Below the pieces are notes generated by a model, which was not told where the DNA came from, searched no databases, and was given only the letters and a program-made list of their open reading frames with translations. From NCBI GenBank assembly GCA_944989445.1, contig CALYLW010000322.1, positions 527,723-591,722 on the forward strand: DNA of 64,000 nucleotides, read 5' to 3'. Positions 41,501 through 50,883 of the stretch are shown here, piece by piece. Source of the stretch: Ampullaceana balthica (lineage: Eukaryota > Mollusca > Gastropoda > Lymnaeidae). How positions within the stretch are numbered: position 1 is the first letter of the stretch; every line of letters begins with the position of its first letter. The position numbers and the translations under genes were made by a program.

Positions 41501-44500
41501 CATCCATTTCAATACATCAACAACACATCCATTTCAAAACATCAACAACACATCCATTTCAAAACATCAACAACACATCCATTTCAAAACATCAACAACA
41601 CATCCATTTCAAAACATCAACAACACATCCATTTCAAAACATCAACAACACATCCATTTTAAAACATCAACAACACATCCATTTCAAAACATCAACAACA
41701 CATCCATTTCAAAACATCAACAACACATCCATTTCAATACATCAACAACACATCCATGTAATTACATCGCCCACACATCCATGTAATTACATCGCCCACA
41801 CATTGGTGTACTTGCCCAGCACTTTCCCCCTGATCGGGTGTGGCAGGCCGACCGACTCCCTCCCGAGCACCAACAGATTCACTGTCACAAGAAAATGGAC
41901 CTGGCGTCATTCCAGGTGACCTTGACCATCAAGGACACGATGACCGATGACACCGGGCAATACGGCTGCCGATTCGCTTACTGCACTAATGACTCGAGAA
42001 ATTGTGGCACTTTTGATTGTGTGCAGAACATAGCGGTGATGGATGGTAAGTAACGTGATTGTGTCCAGAACATTGTGGTGATTGAGGGTAAGTAACGTGA
42101 TTGTGTCTAGAACATAGAGTTGATTGAGGGTAAGTAACGTGATTGTGTTCCAGAACATAGAGGTGATTGAGGGTAAGTAACGTGATTGTGTCTAGAACTT
42201 ACAGGTGATTGTGGGTAAATAATGTGATTGTGTCCAGAACATAGAGGTGATTGAGGGTAAGTAACGTGATTGTGTCTATAAAAAAGATGTGATTAAGGGT
42301 AAGTAACGTGATTGTGTTCAGAACATACAGGTGATTGAGGGTAAATAATGTGATTGTGTCCAGAAAATAGAGGATATTGAGGGTAAGTAACTTGATTGTG
42401 TCCAGAACATAGAGGTGATTGAGGGTTAGTAACGTGATTGTGTCCAGAACATAGAGGTGATTGAGGGTAAATAATATGATTGTGTGCAGAACATAGAGGG
42501 GATTGGGAGTAAGTAACGTGATTGTGTCCAGAACATAGAGTTGATTGGGGGTTAGTAACGTGATTGTGTCCAGAACATACAGGTGATTGAGGGTAAGTAA
42601 TGTGATTGTGTCCAGAAAATAGAGGATATTGAGGGTAAGTAACTTGATTGTGTCCAGAACATAGAGGTGATTGAGGGTTAGTAACGTGATTGTGTCCAGA
42701 ACATAGAGGTGATTGAGGGTAAATAATATGATTGTGTGCAGAACATAGAGGGGATTGGGAGTAAGTAACGTGATTGTGTCCAGAACATAGAGGTGATTGA
42801 GGGTAAGTAATGTGATTGTGTCCAGAATATAAAGGTGATTAAGGGTAAGTAATGTGATTGTGTCCAGAAAATAGAGGTGACTGGGGTAAGTAACGTGATT
42901 GTGTGCAGAACATAGAGGTGATTGAGAGTAAGTAATGTGATTGTGTCCAGAACATAGAGGTGATTGAGGGTAAGTAATGTGATTGTGTCCAGAATATAAA
43001 GGTGATTAAGGGTAAGTAATGTGATTGTGTCCAGAAAATAGAGGTGACTGGGGTAAGTAACGTGATTGTGTGCAGAACATAGAGGTGATTGAGGGTAAGA
43101 AACGTGATTGTGTGCAAAACATAGAGGTGATTGGGGGTAAGTAGCGTGATTGTGGGCAGAACATAGAGATGATTGAGGGTAAGTAACGAGATTGTGTGCA
43201 GAACATAGAGGTGATTGAGGGTTAGTAACGTGATTGATTGCGGAACATAGAGGTGATTGAGTTTTAGTAACGTGATTATGTCCAGAACATAGAGGTGATT
43301 TAGGGTAAGTAACGTGATTCTGTCCAGAAAATATGGTGATTGGGATAAGTAAGAAACGTGATTGTATGCAAAACATAGCCCTCGAAGTCCTGGCTAGTGA
43401 GAATCGTAGTACCCACTTGGTTGACGTCATCTTGGAAGACGTGGGTAGACTCGAAAGACTTGGAGGTAAGGTAACAGTGCAGTGGATCCCGAGCCACGTG
43501 AATGTTAATGGCAACGAAAAAGCAGACTCCCTGGCCAAAGCAGGCGCAGCACTGCCCCAACCAGAGACCCCAGTCACCTATCTCGGGGCAAAAAACTGGC
43601 TAAAGGACCACTTTCGGAATAAGTGGTACCAGGAGTGGGCTGACAACACAACAGCCAGAGGGGTATTCGCTAACATGCCCAGGCCAAGCCGTTCAGACCA
43701 GTGGTGGAACCTGAGTCGCAAACACCAGGGTTTGGTGACTCAGATGAGGACCGAACATTGCCCAACCAACTCTTACTTTCACAGGCTAGACCACAACAGG
43801 GACTCGAACTGCCGTCATTGCAGCCAAGCCCCTGAGACAGTCGAACACCTGGTGACGTCTTGCCCGGCGCTCGATATAGCCGGGGGGGTGAGGGAGGCGG
43901 GCGAGTCCCATGTAAAGACAATGTTGTATGGCAATGCTCAACAGATGGAGCAGATTGCCCAGGTTCTAGCCAAGGCCTTAAGAGATTAGTCTCAGGCCTA
44001 CAGAATATGTGTTTAGTTTAGCTGATTTGGGGTAAGGATCGTGATTGTGGGCAGAACATAGAGATGATTGAGGGTAAGTCACGAGATTGTGTGCAGAACA
44101 TAGAGGTGATTTGGGATAGGTAACGTGATTGTGTGCAGAACATAGAGGTGATTAAGCGTAAGTAACGTGATTGTGTCTAGAAAATTAGAGGTGATTGGGG
44201 TTAAGTAACGTGATTGTGTCCAGGAAAATATGGGTGAATGGGATAAGTAACGTGATTGTGTGCAGAATATAGAGGTGATTGAGGGTAAGAAACATGATTG
44301 TGTGCAAAACATAGTATCGATTTGGGGTAAGTAGCATGAATGTAGTCCGAACATAGAGATGATTGAGGGTAAGTCACGTGATTGTGTGCAGAACATAGAG
44401 GTGATTTGGGATAGATAACGTGATTGTGTGCAGAAAATAGAAGTGATTGAGTGTAAGTATTGTGATTATGTCCAGAACATAGAAGTGATTGAGGGTAAGT

Positions 44501-46641
44501 AACGTGAATGTGTCCAGAACATAGAGGTGATTTAGGGTAAGTAACGTGATTGTGTGCAGAAAATAGAAGTGATTGAGTGTAAGTATTGTGATTATGTCCA
44601 GAACATAGAAGTGATTGAGGGTAAGTAACGTGAATGTGTCCAGAACATAGAGGTGATTGAGGGTAACTAACGTGATTATGTCTAGAATATAGAGGTGATT
44701 GTATGGTAGTCACGTGATTGTATCGAGAACATAGAGGCTATTTAGGGTAAGTAACGTGATTATGTCCAGAACATAGAGGTGATTGAGGGTAAGTAACGTG
44801 ATTGTGTCCAGGACATAGTGATGATTGTAGGGTATTCACATGATTGTGTGCATAATGAAGCGATTGAGCTGACGCTTGTGGTTGCACACACCAATCGAGT
44901 TGTTTAAAGTATGTATTTCTTTTAGCTAACTATAATCTACCAATGTCATTCTATTATCTTACTGATATAAATATATTGATTGTAATAGCTGATTCTACCA
45001 ACTATAGCAGGCGAATTGTTTGATGTGTTCATGACGTGCTGTGTTTGATTGTGTTACCAGGTATTTCCTCTCTTCCTGACAGGTGAACCAATCATAACAT
45101 TGTCAGAGTTCCCGCCAGGTGTGTGACGTCATGATCTTTGTTGGCCTGAGGCCACTGTGTCAAAGAAATGTTTTCTTTATACGTAAATATTTCAATCAAT
45201 GTAATCTGTTTGAAAGGGTTTCTATGTTTATCTTGTACTTGTAGATTTGGCAAATGTATGTAACAGTAGCGTAACAAAGTTACGGAGCTCTGCTCTGTAG
45301 TAAGTAGTAGTACATGATCTCCTGGGGTCAGAGGTGATAGCTGACGTCATGGCTGGGGTCAGAGGTCATGCCGACGTACTTAATGGGGTCGGAGGTGATA
45401 GGTGATGTTCATGACATGATACAATATAAAAATCTAGAAATTATTACCCAATATTAATTTAATGTATACAATCTAACTCTGACTAAGATAATTTAAAACG
45501 CAAAAAAAAATCATAATTGAAGATTTTATTTATTTTATTTGACAGAATCAACTTATGAATCGAGTGAGTAGAACGTAGTTAATGTCAAGTTTCCCCTTTG
45601 AGCTTTAAAAAAATGTTTCATGATATCTTTTATCTATTCTATTACAAACTTAGTTTAATGATGTATTTACTGAATTTATCTACGCATTTGAATTAGATTA
45701 AACTTATCAAAACATAAATTTGTGACAGGGGGAGGGGTACGGCCATGCGTGATGTCACGCTGTTTTATATAATTTTTAATTATTTTGTTAATTAAAAAAA
45801 CAATTTTAGTTCGAAAGTGTGACGTACTTTTGTCCTAGATTTGTGACAGTTTGTGACAGGGGGGGGGGAAATTGTGTTAAAATAGCGTGACGTACTTTAT
45901 GGATGGCCCCTTATAAGTAAGAGAAATAATTTTCCATTGTCGAGTTGATCCAAGATTAATGTGATGCATAGATTATCTTATTTTTTATGATTATATCTTG
46001 ATACATGTATTAGCTTCGTGTGTTGGAGATTAATCGATATACCTAACATAACTTCATTTGGTGAAGAGCGTAGATGATCCTAAAGTTATTGTTAGTGGTC
46101 AGCAGCAAAAACGTTTTTGGCGAACTATTTTAGTTTCTGCAACATTCCCAAGTTTTCTTGATGTGTCTGTAAATGGTTGTTTACAGTAGTTGCTAAAGTG
46201 CCAAGTCGTCCAGGTGTTAAAGTAGAATAGGATTATCATTAATTATGATAATTAGGTGAATTTTTTTCATATATTTATTTCACTTAAATAGTATGTTTTT
46301 CCACTATATATGATAATTTAAAAAATTACGGAATAAGTTCTGCTTTTCATAAGATAGATAATAATATTTCTCTGCATGTATTATATACATTTTAAAACAC
46401 AAAAAAAAAGATTGTTAAACTTCAAGATACATTGTAATATTTTAACTGAGGAGATGCCTGCTAATACATAACCATCACTTGTATGACGTCATCTGTTGTT
46501 TATTCTACAGCCATGGGTATTATGACGACGACACACGGCAGGCCCCGTAATGGTGTGACGTCATGGAACCCACAGCAATCCTTCAGCATTCAGTTGCTTG
46601 AGTTTTGTGTTTTATTCAGTGTAACCATGAGAATCCAATAA
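38461..46641 (+). CDS. second Ig-superfamily gene, single split V-type Ig domain (gene span)
   Basis: Predicted exons are 38461-38554 (signal peptide), 39838-40073 and 41820-42045 (two halves of one Ig domain joined in phase 0), 45083-45118, 45546-45563 and 46511-46641. All other junctions are phase 1. The first three exons are well supported; the last three are short and accepted on splice sites, phase and the terminal AATAAA. No transmembrane exon was found, so the product is either secreted or anchored by a part not recognised; the C-terminal stretch is mildly hydrophobic. Introns contain the most striking splice-site arrays of the window and a 5'-truncated LINE. The tandem arrangement with the upstream Ig gene suggests a local IgSF cluster. 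Confidence 0.65.
38555..38925. other. intron, nothing recognised
   Basis: AT-rich sequence with TGTATA/TGTGTA-rich patches near 38840-38920. No exon seen. Confidence 0.5.
38926..39090. repeat. 79-bp duplication containing a splice-acceptor copy
   Basis: Two copies of a unit with GATTGAGTTAGCACCAGCAT and TTGTTTCTACACCCAG|GTGC. The acceptor-plus-ATGATTGAGTTA part is a diverged relative of the 40-bp array at 39340 and of the exon start at 39838. Confidence 0.8.
39118..39339 (-). mobile_element. SINE, minus strand
   Basis: On +, TATATAGACGCTCCTTTTTA is the complement of the SINE 3' part. It is followed by CAGACCATGTCAGTCTGTTG, GGGTTCCACGCATTACCCAG and a B-box complement GGAGATTCGAATCC near 39303. 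Compared with 63378 the middle is shortened. Confidence 0.8.
39340..39837. repeat. 40-bp array of splice acceptors, about 12 copies
   Basis: Each unit carries CTTGTCTCTACCCACAG followed by GTGTCGCCATGATCGAGTTA, which is the acceptor plus the first codons of the exon at 39838. The real exon start differs only after GAGTTA (CCCCGT instead of TCCCTT). Most copies keep a good pyrimidine tract and CAG. As 40 is not a multiple of three, use of an upstream copy would add sequence that shifts frame. Confidence 0.95.
39838..40073 (+). CDS. Ig V-type domain, first half (second Ig gene)
   Basis: Acceptor CTACCCCCAG, phase 1 entry (G + GT = Gly), donor GTGAGT in phase 0. Encodes VAMIELPRSQCVQPLMADP, then YETFTMTCASQQ with the first conserved Ig Cys, then MTGLYIFKKDFTTNG and FRPCFTHYTEIFTL. 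The exon holds the N-terminal strands and stops before the second Cys, so the Ig fold must be completed by the exon at 41820, which starts in phase 0. Confidence 0.82.
40074..40205. repeat. three tandem copies of the exon 3' end with its donor
   Basis: Units of about 45 bp with TACACTCACTACA..GATATT and TTTGGTGAGTCTGTTGTTAC repeat the last exonic codons and the GTGAGT donor. Confidence 0.88.
40275..40965. repeat. 23-bp minisatellite, about 30 copies
   Basis: Unit with TTAAACATCTATTAAATGTC. Homogeneous in the centre. Confidence 0.97.
41220..41800. repeat. 25-bp minisatellite before the second Ig half-exon
   Basis: About 20 copies with ACACATCCATTTCAAAACAT and CAACA, then degenerate copies ending about 20 bp before the exon at 41820. 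Confidence 0.96.
41820..42045 (+). CDS. Ig V-type domain, second half (second Ig gene)
   Basis: Acceptor GTACTTGCCCAG, phase 0 entry, donor GTAAGT, phase 1 exit. Encodes HFPPDRVWQADRLPPEHQ, then FQVTLTIKDTMTDDTGQYGC, the strand E-F segment and D-D-T-G-x-Y-x-C signature of a V-type Ig fold. RFAYCTNDSRNCGTFDC adds extra cysteines in the G-strand region, which suggests additional disulfides. It ends VQNIAVMD. Codon composition is more GC-rich than the surrounding DNA, as expected for an exon. Confidence 0.88.
42046..44835. repeat. 42-bp array of splice donors, about 50 copies, split by a LINE
   Basis: Unit with CAGAACATAGAGGTGATTGA and GGGTAAGTAACGTGATTGTG. It copies the exon end (GTGCAGAACATAGCGGTGATGGATG) and its GTAAGT donor. 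Copies run 42046-43378 and 44025-44835, and most keep GGGTAAGT. Minus-strand open frames (NHVTYPQSPLCS) arise because 42 is a multiple of three. Confidence 0.97.
43379..44024 (+). pseudogene. 5'-truncated LINE: RNase H and zinc-knuckle C-terminus
   Basis: An open frame runs from the junction with the array (about 43379, ALEVLASENRSTHLVD) to TAG at 43987-43989. IPSHVNVNGNEKADSLAKAG is the RNase HI block near the C-terminus of jockey/I-type non-LTR elements. RHCSQAPETVEHLVTSCPAL is the Cys-x2-Cys..His..Cys knuckle typical of their ORF2 end. Endonuclease and reverse transcriptase are absent. The frame has no internal stop, so the insertion is probably young. It split the donor array after the array had formed. 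Confidence 0.82.
45083..45118 (+). CDS. candidate 36-bp microexon (second Ig gene)
   Basis: Acceptor CTCTTCCTGACAG and donor GTGTGT enclose 2 + 33 + 1 bases, phase 1-1. Encodes EPIITLSEFPP between split Gly codons. Supported by splice sites and phase only. Confidence 0.45.
45546..45563 (+). CDS. candidate 18-bp microexon (second Ig gene)
   Basis: Acceptor TTTATTTGACAG and donor GTGAGT enclose 18 bases, phase 1-1, encoding STYES after a split Glu codon. Very short, so low confidence. Confidence 0.35.
45564..46510. other. intron with a TGACGT-rich MITE-like fragment
   Basis: At about 45725-45915, GGGGGAGGGG, GTGATGTCACGC and AGCGTGACGTACTTTATGGA recall elements at 46825-47016 and 63689. The rest is AT-rich without a recognised feature. 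Confidence 0.5.
46511..46641 (+). CDS. candidate terminal exon (second Ig gene)
   Basis: Acceptor TTTATTCTACAG, phase 1. Frame MGIMTTTHGRPRNGVTSWNP, then a mildly hydrophobic SIQLLEFCVLFSVTM and IQ before TAA at 46639-46641. The stop overlaps the AATAAA at 46637. The hydrophobic end might be a weak GPI signal, or the reading frame might be chance within a 3' UTR. Confidence 0.45.
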
Positions 46642-46642
46642 A
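46637..46642 (+). terminator. AATAAA polyadenylation signal
   Basis: AATAAA overlaps the stop codon of the candidate last exon of the second Ig gene and is followed by a T-rich tract. Confidence 0.55.
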
Positions 46643-46724
46643 ATGATTTTTAAAAGTTCAACATTTCACTATTCACTAGGTCAACACACTGGCTCTTCGT
46701 TTCTAAAGATAGAGTTGTACTTCC

Positions 46725-47636
46725 CAGGGTTGCCAGATTGTAATTTGGGTAAAAGGCCAAACTGACTGCCAAAAAAGGCCCAAAAAAGGCCAAACTTATG
46801 TTATATGAAAAATGTCAACAAAAATGACGTCACGCACCTAGGGGGCGGGAGGGGGTCACAGATTTATTGCAATATATGGTGAGGGGGGACGCTTTTAAGA
46901 ACTGTGACGTTATATTGGAAAGGTCTAGCTCTTGATTACGTGTGACGAGAGGGGGGGGGTGAAAACACATTGAAAAATCTGCCAAAATTGCGTGACGTCA
47001 TTTATGGACGGTTCATAACGGCTGAAAATTATTTAACTATTTAAAATGAAGGTAGAACCAGGAGAAAAAGGATAATAAATGTGTAAATGCCAATGTTCTT
47101 ATGTATGGTTATATTCACAAAATAAATAGACTATGATACTAACATACAAATTTGAAAGAAAAGCTTCAGGTCATCCTTTTCCTATAGACTGCTATTTGCA
47201 GTATTATTATAAACTTTATCAGATGTCAAGTCATGAAGCATTCTTGGTGACATGAGAAAGTCCTTACTGCATTTATTTGTAAACAAAAGCTCAGCCCTGA
47301 CTCTAACAATAGCGTCTAAAAGTGTGAGCTGCATTCTATATCTGACTTTTTCTTAATAGCCTCTTCGTTAAACTTTAAAAAAAACTTTTTAATGTCTAAC
47401 ATACACGTAAGATATTCAAAAATAGAAAATAATTAATAACATTAGTGACTTATTGGCGAATTATTTTTTTTTGTGATAAATATTATTTTTATATATATTA
47501 TATATATATATTTTTATGTTTTTAAGAAAAGGCCAAAAAAAGGCCAAAAGCCACACAAAAAATTTGAGGCCAAACCTTCTTAGAAAAGGCCAAATTTTGA
47601 GAATTTGGCCTTACAAAGGCCAATTTGGCAACCCTG
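46725..47636. mobile_element. hAT-type MITE, 912 bp, perfect 8-bp target duplication
   Basis: Left end CAGGGTTGCCAGATTG, right end CAATTTGGCAACCCTG (inverted, one mismatch). GTACTTCC flanks both sides (46717-46724 and 47637-47644). Subterminal AAAGGCCAAA motifs repeat in both arms. No transposase. Contains a nested TGACGTCA-type fragment. Confidence 0.9.
46825..47016. mobile_element. nested MITE-like fragment
   Basis: AAATGACGTCACGCA at the left and TGCGTGACGTCATTT-type sequence (GCGTGACGTCATTTATGG) at the right form inverted ends. GGGGGGG tracts lie inside. Related sequences occur at 10640, 45880 and 63689. Confidence 0.55.
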
Positions 47637-47644
47637 GTACTTCC

Positions 47645-48667
47645 CCATTACAAAAGTGTTTCATCTTTTAATGAAAAATGAGTAACCTTAACTCTGCCTT
47701 TACAACTCCAAGTAATGAGCACAATACAAGTCTAGCTAATGACGTAATGTCACGTTACTTACTACTAATAATAATAAATTGATACTTTAAATAGCGATGT
47801 ACCCAGTAAGGAAATGGGCTCACAGCGCTTTTCATAAAGATAATAACATAAATATAAGTATTAAATAAACATTCATGTCATAGCAACCACATAATTGACA
47901 ATAGGTTACTCATGAGCTACGTTAATCATAAGAAGAAATGTCGTTTAACTTCAACAATCGATTTTGAAAAGATGTGTCTTAAGTGCAGTCTTGAAGGAAT
48001 TGGTAGTTGGAATACTACGGATGTGTAATGGTAGAAAAATTCTTAAAAGTCACTTATTGCTTGCTGGCGAAATCAAATGGAAAAAAAAACAACTTATGTC
48101 ACAACATAGGTTGAAAAAAAGTATAGTCTATATAATTACAAGACTATGAATGGAAATTGAACTCTGATAACAAAGAAAATAAATTCAGATCTAAATTTCT
48201 ATAAGTGTAGAGATCTCACATAAATTTAATCGAACTGTTTTCTGAAAACGGTGTGCAAAATAATAAAATATTACTGTAGCACGGAAAAAAGTGGTTATTG
48301 TGACACACACAAGAAATGCTGAAAAATTCTTTTTTTTACTCAACTTATTTGCTTGTTCACGTTTTAATTACAAATACATAAAAACTAGGCTAAAGGAACA
48401 AAACCAAATTTTTTGTTGGCTATTAGAACCATGCAGTCAAGTTTTGTTCTACCCAGAGAACGAACGTGTAAACGACTGATTAGCCAACTTATCTTTGACA
48501 TTCTTGGGAACCAAATGGTCTCCAGATAAACAAGGGACAACAATTATCTCCATATTAAATCTTGCCACAACCAAAAAAAACCCAATGTTTTCTTGCCACG
48601 CTGTTAGCAATTGTTTATGATTTAAAACCAGGATATCTTTCTCTACCTAAATTTTACCTTATTAATC
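47645..48667. other. intergenic DNA with a dispersed-repeat fragment
   Basis: At 47800-48150, AAATGGGCTCACAGCGCTTTT and AAGTGCAGTCTTGAAGGAAT look like a dispersed repeat. The first motif recurs at 50838-50861. No coding gene was recognised. Confidence 0.5.
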
Positions 48668-49190
48668 TCATACTTGGTGGTAGGCCGATATCTCATACTT
48701 GGTGGTAGGCCGATATCTCATACTTGGTGGTAGGCCGATATCTCATACTTGGTGGTAGGCCGATATCTCATACTTGGTGGTAGGCCGATATCTCATACTT
48801 GGTGGTAGGCCGATATCTCATACTTGGTGGTAGGCCGATATCTCATACTTGGTGGTAGGCCGATATCTCATACTTGATGGTAGGCCGATATCTCATACTT
48901 GGTGGTAGGCCGATATCTCATACTTGGTGGTAGGCCGATATCTCATACTTGGTGGTAGGCCGATATCTCATACTTGGTGGTAGGCCGATATCTCATACTT
49001 GGTGGTAGGCCGATATCTCATACTTGGTGGTAGGCCGATATCTCATACTTGGTGGTAGGCCGATATCTCATACTTGGTGGTAGGCCGATATCTCATACTT
49101 GATGGTAGGCCGATATCTCATACTTAGTGGTAGGCCGATATCTCATACTTGGTGGTAGGCCGATATCTCATACTTGGTGGTAGGCCAATT
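48668..49190. repeat. 25-bp minisatellite, about 21 copies, near-identical
   Basis: Unit with ATCTCATACTTGGTGGTAGG and CCGAT. Only three substitutions were seen in the array (GATGG twice, TAGTGG once), so it is young or homogenised. Confidence 0.98.
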
Positions 49191-49648
49191 TAACAAATTA
49201 ATGTACTTATTGGCTTACATTAACGACAATTTGATTTTCGAGCGCCGCATCACATAGTCACGTGCTAAATGTCTCTCTAACTTGACAGTTACGGGAAGCA
49301 TTTAATCGTGTACTAAGTTTTATTACATGTATATGGTACTTATTGTACTTAGTTTTTGTATATGGTACTTATTTGTAATATGCTTACTTAGTCGCGGGGT
49401 ACTTATTTGCAGTATGGTGTGCAATGCTCCCTCTAAGGTTCTTTGTTCTGTGTGCAAAAAATATTGCGCAAATTTGTACATCCTTCATTTTGTGTGCAAT
49501 ATTTTACAAAATTATCTGCGCTGTAATTCTAAACTGCTGCGCGGCGTCGTTCAGATTTCTGCGCGGCCTAGCAACCACGCAGCTTTAATGAAACATTGAT
49601 GGTGTACTTATTTTTTGTGGATGGTACTTATTTACTTATTTGAAGTAT
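49191..49648. other. intergenic, loose TGGTACTTATT repeats
   Basis: Scattered TATGGTACTTATTTG motifs (49330-49650). A patch from 49425 to 49580 (GCAATGCTCCCTCTAAGG..GCGCGGC) looks like a short dispersed element. No gene seen. Confidence 0.45.
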
Positions 49649-49656
49649 GTTGTACT

Positions 49657-49834
49657 CAGGGCCGTCTTAACGCATAGGCCCGTTGGGCATTGGCCCGGGG
49701 GCTAACGAGCATAGGGGCCCCATGGGAATATGTTTATTTATAAATATTATGTATATTTATTTTTTATTCCTGGGGGGAGGGGCCCAAAACTATTTCTTTT
49801 CCCGGGGTCTCAAACTTCTGTAAAGACGGCTCTG
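49657..49834. mobile_element. hAT-type MITE, 178 bp, perfect 8-bp target duplication
   Basis: Ends CAGGGCCGTCTTAACG and (inverted) CAGAGCCGTCTTTACAG. GTTGTACT is present at 49649-49656 and 49835-49842. GGCCC-rich subterminal sequence is typical of this hAT MITE style. Confidence 0.92.
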
Positions 49835-49924
49835 GTTGTACTTAGTTGTATATGGTACCCATATGCAACTTTTGAACTTTATAGACTATATAGACTCATC
49901 GAAATTTCATTTGCCTCTTTTGAT

Positions 49925-50090
49925 ATACATTCATGTTTCTTAGGTTGCAATCAGTACAACCTATTAAATTGTTGATATACATTCATGTTTCTTAGGTTGC
50001 AATCAGTACAACCAATTAAATTGTTGATATACATTCATGTTTCTTAGGTTGCAATCAGTACAACCAATTAAATTGCATACATGTAATAGA
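49925..50090. repeat. about 52-bp repeat, three copies, acceptor-like
   Basis: Each copy has ATACATTCATGTTTCTTAGG then TTGCAATCAGTACAACC. TTTCTTAG|G resembles a 3' splice site, but no exon could be confirmed. Confidence 0.85.
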
Positions 50091-50883
50091 GCCAATTACC
50101 AGCTGTTTCGTTAGTCAATGAAAATCTAAACTGTCTCTAAAATCACTATGAACATCGCTTCCACTTGGGCGGGTATCCCCTTGATATAACTCACTGACCT
50201 GTGGTCATCTGCCAGGAATAATGAATCTTCATAATTAACTAGATTCGGTGAAAAAGTCTTACAAGTTAACGTACAATAAAAATGCGTGTTCAAGATTTTT
50301 TGTTTCGTTTTTTAAATTTTAAATGAAATGAATTTTAAAAAATTCAAAGTTCAAATTTTACATTTCACTATCACACATCAAACATTCAAGTTACACGTGT
50401 GACTGTCAAAACCTCATAATTTCGGTTTTCCTGCTAAAAAAAGGTTTCAAATTATTGTGATTATTTCCAGCGTCAAACTCAAGATGGAAATAAATAAAAC
50501 TCTCTTTTTTATTGTAAAATACATTTGAAGTAGTTACAAAAATGTTCCCACCAATTTATTTCCACGAGTTGAGTTTAAAGTCTTCCCCAAATGTTCCTGT
50601 GTATGACATGGCGTGTCCTTTTCTTCAGGAGTTGAAAGCTAACATTTCAAAAATATTTATTGTGTTTGAATTTTTTTATATAAGTATTATCCTAACTAAT
50701 TTTGAAGATGATTATAATTGCGAATTGAAGAACATTGCCTCAAATTACTTAAAACACAAAATACTCATTTTGGGATCATTAAATTTCAATAATAATAATA
50801 TTTTGATCATTTACGTAGCGCAGTACGCCAGCAAGCAAATGGGCTCACGGCGCTTTACATAAAATTAGAAAACACATAATCAT
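50091..50883. other. AT-rich, no gene; dispersed-repeat fragment at the end
   Basis: At 50813-50865, TAGCGCAGTACGCCAGCAAG and AAATGGGCTCACGGCGCTTT match the repeat near 47800. An open frame at 50542-50862 shows no domain. Confidence 0.45.

Noticed and set aside
42678..43577. Minus-strand 299-codon frame
   Set aside because: It is the 42-bp splice-donor array read backwards, running on into the antisense of the LINE.
44926..45023. Alternative last exon of the second Ig gene (frame NYNLPMSFYYLTDINI to a TGA)
   Set aside because: Acceptor and phase fit, but it is only 31 codons, AT-rich and without protein-like features; kept only as a possibility.
48668..49190. Regular direct repeats as a CRISPR array
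   Set aside because: Units are contiguous with no unique spacers, and the context is eukaryotic.
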